Shown piece after piece: positions 45,030 through 55,319 of a stretch of 64,000 bases of DNA; the first letter of the stretch is position 1, and each line of letters opens with the position of its first letter. Source of the DNA: Lampris incognitus (lineage: Eukaryota; Chordata; Actinopteri; Lampriformes; Lampridae); assembly GCF_029633865.1 (NCBI RefSeq), contig NC_079216.1, positions 20,890,019-20,954,018 of the forward strand, given 5' to 3'. The notes beneath the pieces were generated by a model. The model searched no databases. It had not been told where the DNA came from and saw nothing but the letters and a program-made list of their open reading frames with translations. A program made the position numbers and the translations under genes.

Positions 45030-45778
45030 AAAATAACACATAACACTAACTAATGATAACACATAACACTAACTAATAATAATAACACTAACTAATGATA
45101 ACACATAAGACTAACTAATAATAATAATACTAACTAATGATAACACATAACACTAACTAATAATAACACATAACACTAACTAATAATAACAACACATAAC
45201 ACCAACTAATGATAACACATAACACTAAGTAGTAATAACACATAACACTGACTAATAATAACACATAACACTAAGTAGTAATAACACATAACACTGAATA
45301 ATAATAACACATAACACTAAGTAGTAATAACACATAACACTAACTAATAATAACACATAACACTAAGTAGTAATGACACATAACACTATCTAATAATAAG
45401 ACATAACACTAACTAGTAATAACACATAACACTAACTAATAATAACACATAACACTAAGTAGTAATAACACATACCATTAACCAATGATAACACATACCA
45501 CTAACTAATAATAACACATACCACTATCTAATAATAACAGATACCACTAACTAATAATAACACATAACACTAAGTAGTAATAACACATACCATTAACCAA
45601 TAATAACAAACACCACTAACTAATAATAACACATACCACTAACTAATAATAACACATACCACTAACTAATAATAACACATAACACTAAGTAGTAATAACA
45701 CATACCATTAACCAATAATAACACATACCACTAACTAATAATAACACATACCACTAACTAATAATAACACATAACACT
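45030..45778. repeat. 23-bp satellite array with higher-order organisation
   Basis: About 32 copies of a 23-base unit (CACATAACACTAACTAATAATAA in consensus; variants change ACTAACTAA to ACTAAGTAG, ATTAACCAA or ACTATCTAA). Around 45215-45440 variants alternate as dimers (46 bp); from about 45445 they recur as a five-unit block (115 bp) seen about two and a half times. The array is sharply bounded at 45778. Confidence 0.9.
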
Positions 45779-46429
45779 ACAGCACGTCATGGATCCATAT
45801 GTGATAAGAATGAAATGTGAGGAAGCAGTCATTCAACACAGTGAGTGGATTAAGTCTGAATCCTGTCCACACATGATACTGCCAATGAGATAAAATTAAT
45901 TTCTCACTCAGCACCTTAGACAGGATGTGACATATGTTGCAAGTGACTTCCTCTGACGTTGCCACATTTTGCGGCTGTTGTCAGGTGTGGCTGTCTGAAT
46001 ATCTTAAGCTCCTGTGCAGACAGATCCTAATTCTCACCAGTTTGCCCCCTGTTAATATAAGACAGGATCACATGAATGCAGTTGGCTGCTGGGTCATTCA
46101 AATGGCTGTTGATGTTGCTGTTGCTTTTTGTGTGTCAGATAGTTGATTATGCATGCTGTCATATGCAGGTGATGAAGCCTTCTCTACATGGTGTTTGTAT
46201 TGCCTCTGAAATGGATTTCACACTGTGAAGACCACTTGATAAAAATCTGATGTGGTTGAATTATGTGATGGTAATGTTGTCTAGTCTTGATGTTGATTTG
46301 TGCTGCGACCGCATATCTCATGTCCATACAAAGTTATGTCTATATGTTGTGGTATTTTGCAATGTCAACTACGCTGTTGGATGTTGTGATTTCACACTAT
46401 TATGATAATCCTTTTTTTTTTAATAGTCC
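45779..46429. other. Non-coding, nothing recognised
   Basis: No recognisable gene or repeat. Confidence 0.3.
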
Positions 46430-46735
46430 TGGTTACGACGTTAAACTTCGTCGGGTCGTCGGCGACTAAACCTGCCCCCCCACTTCAACCCTTGGGTTGT
46501 TGTGCGGAGGGTGTGTGGACACCCAGCAGGACTAAAAACAGAACCTGACAAAGGGCGGATGAGTTCCTCAGTGAACCAACGGCCACCCATACCTAGAGGA
46601 GACAGGGACCACCAGGTACTCCCCCTACTGAAACACAATGATGAATCAACAAATACTGAGGCATCAGCTGTACTCCTACGACATCCATAGGCTACGGAAT
46701 TGAAGAAGAAGAAGATGATGATGATGATGATTTTT
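46430..46735. repeat. Unidentified dispersed-repeat-like segment
   Basis: CpG-containing TACGACGTTAAACTTCGTCG and GTCGTCGGCGACTAAACC followed by GAAGAAGAAG(ATG)n resemble the end of a mobile element with a short tandem tail. The family is unknown. Confidence 0.35.
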
Positions 46736-46879
46736 TTTTGAAAGAAGTGAAAAATAGATATGCTGGACACAATGTGTGTCTCACCCCGTGGTTTTTCTTT
46801 CTTGCTTAAATGGCTGTCACAAGGTTGTGAGTAAGTGATTTTTTGAATGGTTGGAAGCTTTTTCAGAGAGCGATGTAGC

Positions 46880-47777
46880 TAATGATTTCTGGAATGTGCA
46901 GCTTTTCAGAGGCAGCTCTATCAACAAAAATTGTGACAGGCAGAGAGACAGTAACCGGTAGAAAGACAATAAAGCGGGCTCTGTTAGTTAACTCTGTGGA
47001 CAACCACATCAAGTTCACCAGGGAGAAAGTGAAAAATGACAGGTTAACCTTCTTAGACTGTGGAATTGCAGTTGGTGACGGGGGACATGTGATGTTGATG
47101 TAAACCAACACATATTGATTGGTACTTAAGGTTTGACTCATCAGCCACTGGAGCACAAACTAAGAGTAATCAGGACGCTGCACCACCGAGCTGACAATGT
47201 CCCCACTGACACAGCGGCCGGGGAAGGGGAGAAATCTCACATTAAACAGGTCCTGGTTAAGTGTGTTTATCCTAACTGGGCGTTTGCTAAAGCCAGCAAG
47301 ACGCCCAAACAGTGCACCAGCCAATCGAAGAGAGGAGAAGAACAACAGCTGCCTAAGCGTAAACCAGTGGTGATTCCGTATGTGGCGGGAATGTCGGAAC
47401 AGTTGAGACGTGCATTTTCCAAACACCGCATCTCAGCTGCGTTTAAACCCCAAAACACACTGGGCCAGAAATTGGTCCAGCCCAAGGATCGGGTCCCCCC
47501 GCACAAACAGAACAATAAAATGTACGCTGTTAAGTGCCAGGAGGATTGCTGTGACTTGTACATTGGGAAAACCAAACAGACGCTGGCCAAGAGGATGACA
47601 CAACACAGAAGAGCTAACGCGTCAGGCCAGGACTCCACACCCATCTACAGACCAGTGGCCACTCTTTCAGGGAGAATGTGTACATCCTTGATAGGGAGGA
47701 ACGCTGGTTTGAACAAAGAGGCCATCTATGTGAAGAGGGAACAACCATCCCTGAACCGAGGGGGGGGGGGGTGCTAA
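46880..47777 (+). pseudogene. Penelope RT end plus GIY-YIG endonuclease
   Basis: Penelope-like elements combine a telomerase-like RT with a C-terminal GIY-YIG nuclease that nicks the target. The region 46882-47103 keeps HIKFTREKVKN and RLTFLD, the last RT motifs. The 214-codon frame at 47133-47777 runs through PLEHKLRVIRTLHHRADNVP, a basic linker, RKPVVIPYVAGMSEQLRR, then the nuclease (MYAVKCQEDCCDLYIGKTKQ, KRMTQHRRA), ending EQPSLNRGGG. The two parts are in different frames, and the stretch between the nuclease motif and its end is disrupted. The catalytic RT core is missing. It is a dead, 5'-truncated copy. Confidence 0.85.
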
Positions 47778-48264
47778 AAGTACGTCTTTCGCCATCTTAC
47801 AATGCTGTGATTGCACTTATTCCCCAATCATCTGTGAATAGTACACATGACCATTGAAACTCTAGTTAAGGGTCACGGTATTTACAGGGTGACAGGCGCT
47901 AGTACAAGAAAGCTACGTATTTCAGATAAACTAAAACATTTTCTGCCGCACTAGTTGTACAGCCATAGTTATTGGGGCTCCCACATATGATTTTCGCCTT
48001 ATCTTTCCATTGAACTCCCCCCTTTATAGACAGGCCTCTGGGACCAATACTCCAAAAGAACTGCAATTGAAAATTAAATGGTATTCTGTGAATAGTATGT
48101 AATGACCAGTAACTCTCCAATGCAATTACAGCGTTGTAAAATGGTGCAAGATTTAACAGTGCTGTGATTGCATCTACTCTGAATAGTACCCGTGGCCATT
48201 GTAATTAATAGTCATGGCAATTTGCGCCTGGAACCAGTGTCAGATCACTGGTTTTGGTCATTAC
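46880..48264 (+). mobile_element. Penelope-like retroelement, 5'-truncated (left part)
   Basis: Contains the end of the RT domain, a linker, a GIY-YIG endonuclease and a 3' UTR. The 3' UTR is partly duplicated: the GCTGTGATTGCA...GAATAGTAC block occurs at 47805-47850 and again at 48155-48190. The element is cut at 48264 by an LTR insertion and resumes at 51300. Confidence 0.85.
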
Positions 48265-48269
48265 GCAAC

Positions 48270-48789
48270 TGTTACGTTCCCCGTTAAAGGCCCAGGGGAT
48301 GAGGGGAAGTAACAAAGAAAATGAAAGTGTCCCGGGGGAATAAGAAAGGTGGGAGGCGGAACCAGGTGTAAAAACAAACATTTATTAATAAAAACTAAAA
48401 ATAAGTCAATATATACACAACAAAAAGGGCAACTGAAGAAGCTGGCTCTTACCAGGCTTAGATAACAAAAACTCAGGTCAGACCAAAAAGAAAGAAACAA
48501 GAACAATAACACAGCTTTCACCCTCCTTCTCAAGGAGTATTGAGTATTGACACAAGAGCTCGCTCTCTGGTTGCCAGCAATGGCCCACTGGCCGCCGCCC
48601 CCCGCCCCTCCCTCTGGCTGCCAACAATGGCCCACTGGCACTGTTGGGCGTCTCTCTCCAAGGCTTATCCACAGCTGATGAGGGATTGGAATCACCTGGG
48701 CTCACCCAGCAGCTCCAAAGGAGGTGGGCATTACCTGGAGAGGGAAAATTACACACAGACATACAACACATGGCACTAGGGCCGTAACA
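48270..48789 (-). repeat. 3' LTR of the Bre1-carrying element
   Basis: 520 bp. On the plus strand it reads TGTTACGTTCCC to GGGCCGTAACA. It differs from the other LTR by substitutions and small indels (for example near 48300-48320 and 48535-48600). Confidence 0.9.
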
Positions 48790-49169
48790 CCCCCTCCCAT
48801 AAAAACAAACCCTAAGTTTGTATACAAGAGAGTAATCCTCTTCAACAATTGACACCATTACTACTTACCTCTTGCGAGTATGCATAGTGGAAAAATTCTG
48901 TCTTCTAAGTTTGCATACCCTGTTGCATGGTAATAGGGCAGCCATTCCACCCATGGGACAGAGCATCAGCCTCCAGCTTGTCAGCTCCTTTAGTTCCGCT
49001 TGAGCCTGGTCCCTGGCCTGCGTGAGGTCCTGCGTTAACCACTCACTGGCTAGGTAATGCTTATCCCTGGTATCCTCACAGTGCCTCTGCCACTCCAGGG
49101 CTCTTTGGACACACCTTTGGTCAACAGCTTTCTCTCACTCCAATCTTGTACACACCTGCTGCCCATATC

Positions 49170-49694
49170 TTTCTGTCTCACCTCTGCTTTTCTCTAGCTC
49201 CCTCACCACCTGCAGCTGTACACCCACCTGTCTTTTGAGAGTGAGCAGTTGGTCGGCCAGCTCTTCCTTTTCTTTTTTGGGAAGCTTGTGGATTTGGTTG
49301 GACTTGATCCGCTCACTCAGTTTTTAGTTGGCATCGTCCTTCTCCCTGAGCTGTTGCATCAGTCGGATGTTTTGCTCTTGCATGTCCTCAAATGCCTGGC
49401 CTGTAAAATCCATCTCGCTGAGTAAGGCATCCTCCTCCTGTTTCGCTATTGAAAGCTTGTTGAGGATGTCGGTCTGCCCCTCTACAGAACGAATCTTCCT
49501 CAGGGCCTCTTCGTCAGCCATTTTCTTGCCTTCCCTTCACTCCCTCTCTTCCAGGTCCTTAAGCCTCTGCTCCCCTGCCTTGGTCTTCTCAGCCGCCATG
49601 AGCTGGACTTTGTCCCTCTGCTTCTTGGGTGCTGAGCGGAGCGGTACATGTCAAACAGCAGCTTCACCTCCCGCTGGGACTTCTGCACAAACAA
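49170..49694 (-). pseudogene. Captured RNF20/RNF40 (Bre1 E3 ligase) coiled-coil segment
   Basis: Bre1 proteins (RNF20/RNF40) are nuclear E3 ligases that monoubiquitinate histone H2B; their long coiled coils precede a C-terminal RING. The minus strand shows in order [88 protein letters not shown] and [16 protein letters not shown], which follow the vertebrate protein colinearly as I recall it. About 165 residues are encoded with no intron, as expected of a copied mRNA. In-frame stops (49537-49539 and 49324-49326) and a frame change near 49640 disable this copy. The RING and N-terminus are absent. From memory the match is closer to RNF20 than RNF40; an alignment is needed to decide. Confidence 0.8.
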
Positions 49695-49699
49695 TCTTG

Positions 49700-50114
49700 A
49701 ACTGCTCCAAGCTGTTTCCTCTGTTGATTCGGCAGCTCCAAACGAAGCTTCTCTGCCTCAACCTGCTTTGCATGGCACTGGTGTGTGAGGTCAGTGACGG
49801 CGGACTCGAGGTGTGCAACTTTCACCTCCTGCTTCTGGGGCTGGTTTAGGTCCTTCCCTATTCTCGCTCATCTGGGTCATGACCGCCCGCAAACTGCGGT
49901 TCTGCCGCTTGCGTTTTAATGCCTCACAGAAGTTTCTCCACTTTAGGATTTGGAGGGGTACTGACATGTGAAGCTTGGGGAACATGCGGTTAAGCATTTC
50001 GTGAGTCGCCGCCACAGGGGGAGGAAATATTACACGGCAACAAACGCTTTTGTCTGTGAGCGCCAATTCGTCTGCCAACACCGTAGCCTGATGCAGAGCG
50101 GACACTTTTTTCAT
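49700..50114 (-). pseudogene. Chimeric ORF region between gag-like and Bre1-like parts
   Basis: The minus-strand frame at 49791-50114 contains VSALHQATVLADELALTDKS, similar to a segment of fish Gypsy gag capsid regions, then an unidentified FPKLHMSVPLQILKWRNF stretch. Next to it (about 49700-49850) is hydrophilic coiled-coil-like sequence (HLESAVTDLTHQCHAKQVEA) of unknown origin. Confidence 0.45.
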
Positions 50115-50271
50115 ACTGCACCTCTAGCTGTCGAATTCTAATAGCGGTCTCTGCCTCCAATTTCTTCAATTCCAACTCCCTGCGAAGCTGGAATTCTCTT
50201 CCCTTTTCCAACTGGGGGCGAGCAAGATGGACTTTTAACTGCACATCCAGCTTAGAACCATGGGTAGACAC
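49990..50271 (-). pseudogene. Gag-like N-terminal fragment of the LTR element
   Basis: 93 codons. KVHLARPQLEKGREFQLRRE and ELKKLEAETAIRIRQLEVQ are typical of the charged helical N-terminus of fish Gypsy gag proteins. The frame then leaves the family sequence, consistent with internal deletion. It is the most 5' coding segment after the primer site. Confidence 0.6.
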
Positions 50272-50792
50272 GTGAATCCAAAGTAGCCATAGCTAAGAGA
50301 ACAAACAACAAACACCATACACGGGCTGAATGTTAATTAGCCTCCGCTACAGCCATTCGACCTCACACTTTCAAAGTCACGTCCACCGGTGGCAAATTAC
50401 GGCAAACTGGAAATATAAGTATGGTTAGCCTTACAAACAAACTTGCCTGGTTGGAACTTCACCTATTTGTCTTCTCTGAGCGGCTTTAAAGGCTGAACTT
50501 TGGCGGCCTGAGCCCCGAAATGCGTACCCCCGCCAGGGAATGTTGTCCACGCCCAGGATTACTCCTAAAAGAAGAAAGGCAAAATAACAAGAGTGTCCGA
50601 TGGAAAGACTGATCACAGCTCAACTGGACCCTCCCCTATTCTAACCAGGGAAGCTGTCTGAAACATCAGACAAATTTCAGTACTCACCGCACCCACCACC
50701 AGAGACAAGCTGCACACAGCAACGACTTATACACACACGGAATCCACCTCCGAACCCATAAAAAAAAAAAAAATCCCGGACAAACCCCCAAT
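50272..50792 (-). other. 5' leader of the LTR element, with primer-binding site
   Basis: Non-coding leader between the 5' LTR and the gag-like ORF. It begins at the LTR border with the tRNA-Pro-like primer site and has an A-run at 50761-50773 on the plus strand. Confidence 0.6.
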
Positions 50793-51294
50793 TGTTACGT
50801 TCCCCGTTAAAAGGTCCAGGGGACGCAACAAAGAAAATAAGTGTCCCGGGAGCAAAAGAAAGGTGGGAGGCGGAACCAGGTGTAAAAACAAACAGATTTA
50901 TTAACAAAAACTAACCATAAGTCAATATATACAACAAAAAGGGTAACTGAAGAAGCTGGCTCTTAACTAACCAGGCTTAGATAACAAAAACTCAGATCAG
51001 ACCAAAAAGAAAGAAACAAGAAAAATAACACAGCTTTCACCCTCCTTCTCAAGGAGTACTGACACAAGAGCTCGCTCTCTGGTTGCCAGCAATGGCTCAC
51101 TGGCCATCTCGCTCTGGCTGCCAACAATGGCCCACTGGCACTGTTGGGCGTCTCTCTCCAAGACTTATCCCCAGTTTATGAGGGATTGGAATCACCTGGG
51201 CTCACCCAGCAGCTCCACAGGAGGCGGGGCATTACTTGGAGAGGGAAAATTACACCGAGACATACAACACACGGCACTAGCTAGGGCCGTAACA
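50793..51294 (-). repeat. 5' LTR of the Bre1-carrying element
   Basis: 502 bp, TGTTACGTTCCC to GGGCCGTAACA on the plus strand; clearly related to 48270-48789 but not identical. Confidence 0.9.
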
Positions 51295-51299
51295 GCAAC

Positions 51300-51425
51300 C
51301 TTACTGTTTATAAGGGTGGGGATACCTGGAGCCGCTGAGACTGACGAAGTCACTTATATGAGTGATGAAACGTTTCTCCAACTAACCTTTGTGTCTAGAT
51401 GAACTGATTTAACTTTCTGGAATTT
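51300..51425 (+). mobile_element. Penelope-like element (right part, 3' terminus)
   Basis: Continuation of the Penelope 3' UTR after the LTR insertion: TTTATAAGGGTGGGGATACC, GATGAAACGTTTCTCC, AGATGAACTGATTTAAC, ending near TTTCTGGAATTTC. Confidence 0.8.
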
Positions 51426-51640
51426 CACTGTTGTGCCATATTTTCTCCTCTTGTTGATGATTGTCTTCATTGTGTTCCAACATATATCTATTGCCTTGGA
51501 AAATCTTTTGTACCCCTCTCATGATCATTACCTTTCAACAATGAGATCCCTTTCACGCTTTGTAAGCTGTTTGTGGACCATGGCTTCGGCAATTGGATGC
51601 AGCCAAGAAGAAGTCAAGAAAATCCTACAGGATCAGCCAG
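51425..51640 (-). pseudogene. Tc1-like transposase N-terminal fragment
   Basis: The minus strand resembles the HTH region of another Tc1 lineage (MVHKQLTKRERDLIV-like start, then KTIINKRRKYGTTV-like end) with stops. It directly abuts the Penelope 3' end. No terminal repeats were found. Confidence 0.5.
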
Positions 51641-51839
51641 TAATGTGGGAAGTGGGGCTGCACCTCCTCCTAGTGGTGGGTGCAGACCCCCCCCCCCCAG
51701 TAGTGGCAGGTGGCTGTGTAACAGCTTAGACCCAACAGTATGCCTAACTTTTCATAACGCACTAATGTAAAAAAAACAAACAAACAAAACATACCTTTAT
51801 TTTAAACAGTGGCAAATCATTCATTGCTCACTCTCTCTC

Positions 51840-53520
51840 TCCAGCAATATGTGAGGCCTCAATATCTATATTGATCAAGAAAGAAAAGCACCCGCTTGAT
51901 TGTGCATCTTACCAACCTATCTCGCTCCTTAATACTGATGTGAAGATACTGACTAAAGCCTTAGCTCACCGTTTTAAGACAGTTCTTCCAGTTATAATTC
52001 CCCCAGACCAGACTGAATTTGCCAAAAAGAGGCACTCTTTTTTTTAATCTTTACCGTCTTTTTAACATTCTTTATTCTAAGCCTTCTCAGACCCCAAAGG
52101 TGGTGGTATCATTTGACGTGGAAAAGGCTTTCGATTGACTTTTGATTGGTTTTTGGTTGAGTGGGACTACCTTATTTTTACTTTTTCAAAAATCTGGTTT
52201 TGGTGATAGTTTTATATCCTGGGTCAGATTGGGTAGCATGGTGGCCCAGTGGTTAGTGCTTTCACCTCACAGCAGGAATGTCCTGGGTTTGAACCCTGGG
52301 GTTGCCCATCCTTGGAGGTCATCCCAGGTCATCCTCTCTGTGGAGTTTGCATGCTTTTGCTGTGTCTGTGGTGGGTTTTCTCTGGGTGCTCTGGTTTTCC
52401 CCCACCATCAAAAAGACATGCATGTTCGGGTTAATACTCCTGTCTGTGCCCCTGATCGAGGCATGGCAAGAAGAACTGGAGTTGGTCCGCGGGTGCTGCA
52501 CAGCAGCTGCCCACTGCTCCTAGCTACACAGCTAGGATGGGTTAAATGCAGAGAGGAATTTCCCCAAGGCAAGTAATATAATATATAACTTATTGTGCGC
52601 GTCCCTGAAGGCCTCAATATGTACAAATGATATAATCTCTTCATCTTTCCAGTTATACAGAGGAACTAGATGAGGGTGCCCTTTAAGCCCTCTGCTCTTT
52701 AAGATAGGAATAGAACCTCTGGCCATAGCCCTGCGTAGCAACCACAACATCCATAATATTTATAGAGACCAGGAACATAAGCAATCACTTTTTGCTGATG
52801 ACCTGTTGGTTATCGTGTCTGACTCCTTAACTTCCATCCATAGGATCTTGACATTATTGAAGGATTTTGGAAAATTTTCCAGATATAAACTCAGATTACA
52901 TAAAAGTGAGCTAATCCTAGTTAACTCCGCAGCAGATAAATGTCCGCTTAGCTCCCTTCTGTTAAAAATTTCATCTAATAAATTGACTTATCTTTGCATC
53001 ATTGTAACACGGAGATATAATAATTGTTTTAAACGTAACTTACTAACTCTGCTAGGCCGTATTAAACTTGATCTGGAATTCTGGTCTGGGCTCCCTCCAT
53101 CTCTTGTAGGTCATATTAATACTTTTGGCAAAATACCACTTGGACCCCTAAAAAATCAAAGGGAGAGTGATATGGAAATGTTCATGATGGAGGAAACTTG
53201 GGATCTAGTCATTAAGAGGATACACTCCTCTTCTTTATGCACAAGACATGGTGTAATCCAGTTGAAAGTAGTGCACTGCCTTCATTGGTGCAAAGAGAAA
53301 ATGGCTAAAATTAACCCAGATTTAGACCCAACATGTGACAGGTGCAAAGAAGCCACTGCCAGTCTCTTACATATATGTATGTTCTGGATCTGCCCAAAAC
53401 TGACTCAGTTCTGGCATTCCCTCTTTGAGGCCTTGGCTGCTGTTTTACATTTCCCACTTGAATCTTCTCCTCTGAGTGCTGGCAAACGTGTTGGCCTACA
53501 CCACTCTATTAGCTAGGAGA
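51840..53520 (+). pseudogene. L1-type fish LINE reverse transcriptase, disrupted
   Basis: The plus strand encodes RT motifs of fish L1-type elements: ASYQPISLLNTDVKILTKAL and PPDQTEFAKKRHS (51900-52040), VVSFDVEKAFD-like sequence (52095-52135), GFGDSFISWVRL (52199-52235), then after the inserted repeat GTRXGCPL-like and the SLFADDLLV-like catalytic motif near 52785-52810, and 52806-53516 (LTLLKDFGKFSRYKLRLHKS, RIKLDLEFWSGLPPSLVG, then a C-terminal C-x2-C...H finger, PTCDRCKEATASLLHI). There are multiple stops and deletions. Confidence 0.85.
52228..52590 (+). repeat. Fish interspersed repeat, alternative-tail type, inside the LINE
   Basis: Head GGGTAGCATGGTGGCCCAGT and GGTTTGAACCCTGGGG; from about 52410 the tail (CATCAAAAAGACATGC, GGTCCGCGGGTGCTGC, CCTAGCTACACAGCTAGG) is like 61553-61890, not like 2513-2935. 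It splits the RT frame of the LINE. Confidence 0.85.
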
Positions 53521-53939
53521 TTGATATCGTTCAAATAGAAGGAAGCGTCCCCTCCTACTTTCGTACATTGGATTGCAGAGGTTATGCAGTCATTGAAATT
53601 ATAAAAGATCAGATATACCATGAGTCAAGGGCACAGACAGGAATATTAACCTTATTTCTAAACCAGATGTGCGATACAGATGTTTGTGCAATACAAATGC
53701 ACAATTGTTAACACATATACAATTTCTGTATACTGGTTACAAATTATTGCTGTTATGTTTGTGGTTGTAACATAGTATATAATATATTATGCAGTTGTTT
53801 GGTGGCTGGTAGGTGGATATATAGTGTATACTTTTGGTATATGAGATAATATAGTGTAATATAGTGTGAGTATACTATATTTTTGTATATGGGCATTATA
53901 GGTTGTGGAGTCATGGTATGATATATGGCAAAGTGTAGA
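53521..53939. other. AT-rich non-coding, probably LINE 3' end
   Basis: Contains many ATATAGTGT words around 53820-53885. No gene seen. Confidence 0.35.
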
Positions 53940-54150
53940 GGCAATCGACTCCTGTATTTTCACAATGTGTGCCCGGTGTGTGTCTGTGTGGGAGTCCATA
54001 AACGGCCAAACTAAAGCACTTGGGGCCTAGATTCTTTTTGGAGGTTATCGGGGATGATCGGGGGCACCTATAAAAAATAGCAGAACATTAAAAATATGCA
54101 TAATGTGCGGAATATGCATAAAATATGTGGAATCCCTTCATAATCCTGAG
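53940..54150. repeat. Unidentified dispersed repeat, copy A
   Basis: CACAATGTGTGCCCGGTGTG, AACTAAAGCACTTGGGGCC, CTTTTTGGAGGTTATCGGGG and ATAGCAGAACATTAAAAATA recur in diverged form at 54800-55080 (AACTAAAGCATTTATGATCC, CTTTTGGAGGTGGTAGG, ATAGCAGAAAATTAAAATA). Confidence 0.6.
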
Positions 54151-54790
54151 CAGTTCAACAAGATGGCGAGCTCTGGCTACGTCACGCCTCGGCTCTTTCC
54201 GCCGTTCGCACAAACCTCGCGTTCTTAACGGGTTGCTGGATGGCGGTCGGAGACAGCGAGCAGCGTTGGAAATACAAAGCGTCCGTGAAATAAGCCACAA
54301 CGTCACAGTCGCATTTGCATGGGTCGAGCACGGGCGTATATGGCGGCTGTCACGTGAAGTGAACTCAGTAAAGTTTTCTGTTTTTGAATGTAAATCAGCG
54401 CGTGCGGGCGGTTCGGGTTTTGGCGGGTCTGACGAACAATAAAGTCGGCCGCTGTTGCGCGCGTGGAAGCGTCCGAGTGTCTTATCTGATGAATAACATT
54501 TAAAGGCCCAAACATACTCGGGCGGAACGTACGCGGAGTGGACTCCACGAGGAATGTCCGCAGTAATTTGGGCTTCCGTAGTCGAGCGCACTTCCGCGTT
54601 GTAATTTCCTGTAAAACTGTCCGTGAAACACTACATTACCCACAATGCTTGCGTGTTGTTTACACTCTTCTGTCATGGCGTCCGACACTGACGACGAGGA
54701 AGAGATGCTCTTGCCTGCTGGCTCTACAAGAAAATAAACTGAAGAGACGGTGGTATGTATCCTCTCTGTGACGTGTCGTACAGGTATGGG
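54151..54790 (+). mobile_element. CpG-rich segment with probable Harbinger 5' end
   Basis: It separates two copies of one dispersed repeat. About 54505-54545 (AAAGGCCCAAACATACTCGG, GAACGTACGCGG) looks like a Harbinger-type terminus. At 54674 a short frame begins MASDTDDEEEM, typical of the start of fish HARBI1-like transposases, and breaks after about 22 codons. Overlapping long ORFs (54125-54442 +; 54088-54591 -) have no domain and are probably chance in CpG-rich DNA. Confidence 0.45.
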
Positions 54791-54823
54791 TACTTTCGCA
54801 CCTTCTACTCATATATTTTCGGA

Positions 54824-54875
<52 letters not shown>

Positions 54876-55090
54876 TGTTAGTGTAGATAGCGGGACCGAA
54901 AACTAAAGCATTTATGATCCTAATTTCTTTTGGAGGTGGTAGGTATTGCTCCAGAGAGGACCAGAAAAATAGCAGAAAATTAAAATATAATTATAATAAT
55001 TATGCATAATTATGCAAAATTGGCATTTTCTAAAAATGGCTAAAAACCACTTTTCTCGGCATTTCAGATGATTCTGAGCATTTGGGGGAG
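54791..55090. repeat. Unidentified dispersed repeat, copy B, with (GT)n
   Basis: Second copy of the 53940-54150 repeat. A GT run (54825-54874) lies where copy A has a short GTGTGTGTCTGTGTG. Confidence 0.6.
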
Positions 55091-55319
55091 GGAGTTGGAG
55101 TGGGGGGGGTTAGGGGCAGGGGGAAGGCGGTTAGCTGGCAGGATGAAGAGGAGGGAGATTTAGACGGGTGCATAGCTAATAAACGTCATGATCACCGCAA
55201 CGTGGTTGCGGGTCACTTACTAGTTTAGTATATAAGCAATATTGTATGATATGTGGGGATAGGTTGTTGATTACTCAACCACGTACACAATTCTGTAAAG
55301 GAGTGATGTACCTGTTGTG
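55091..55319. other. Non-coding, G-rich then AT-rich
   Basis: No feature recognised beyond a G-rich tract at 55085-55130. Confidence 0.3.

Larger units (their letters stand above)
48270..51294 (-). mobile_element. Non-autonomous LTR element carrying a Bre1 (RNF20/40)-derived segment
   Basis: Two related direct LTRs (48270-48789 and 50793-51294) enclose 2.0 kb. GCAAC flanks both ends (48265-48269, 51295-51299), and the Penelope 3' UTR continues across, proving insertion. Read on the minus strand, the 5' LTR is the right one; just inside it is TGGGGGTTTGTCCGGGAT (50775-50792), a near match to a tRNA-Pro primer site, and just before the 3' LTR is ATGGGAGGGGG, a polypurine tract. Inside are a gag-like fragment and a host-derived coiled-coil segment. 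No protease, RT or integrase motif was found, so it would depend on a helper element. Confidence 0.88.

Noticed and set aside
45030..45778. CRISPR-like array of regularly spaced repeats
   Set aside because: Units are contiguous 23-bp tandem repeats without unique spacers, in a vertebrate genome.
49328..49849. 173-codon plus-strand ORF across the Bre1-like region
   Set aside because: Antisense shadow of the captured coiled-coil coding strand (Ser/Cys/Leu-rich complement of Glu/Gln/Lys codons).
54088..54591. 167-codon minus-strand ORF in CpG-rich DNA
   Set aside because: No domain; overlaps transposon-like termini and is open because of CpG-rich composition.
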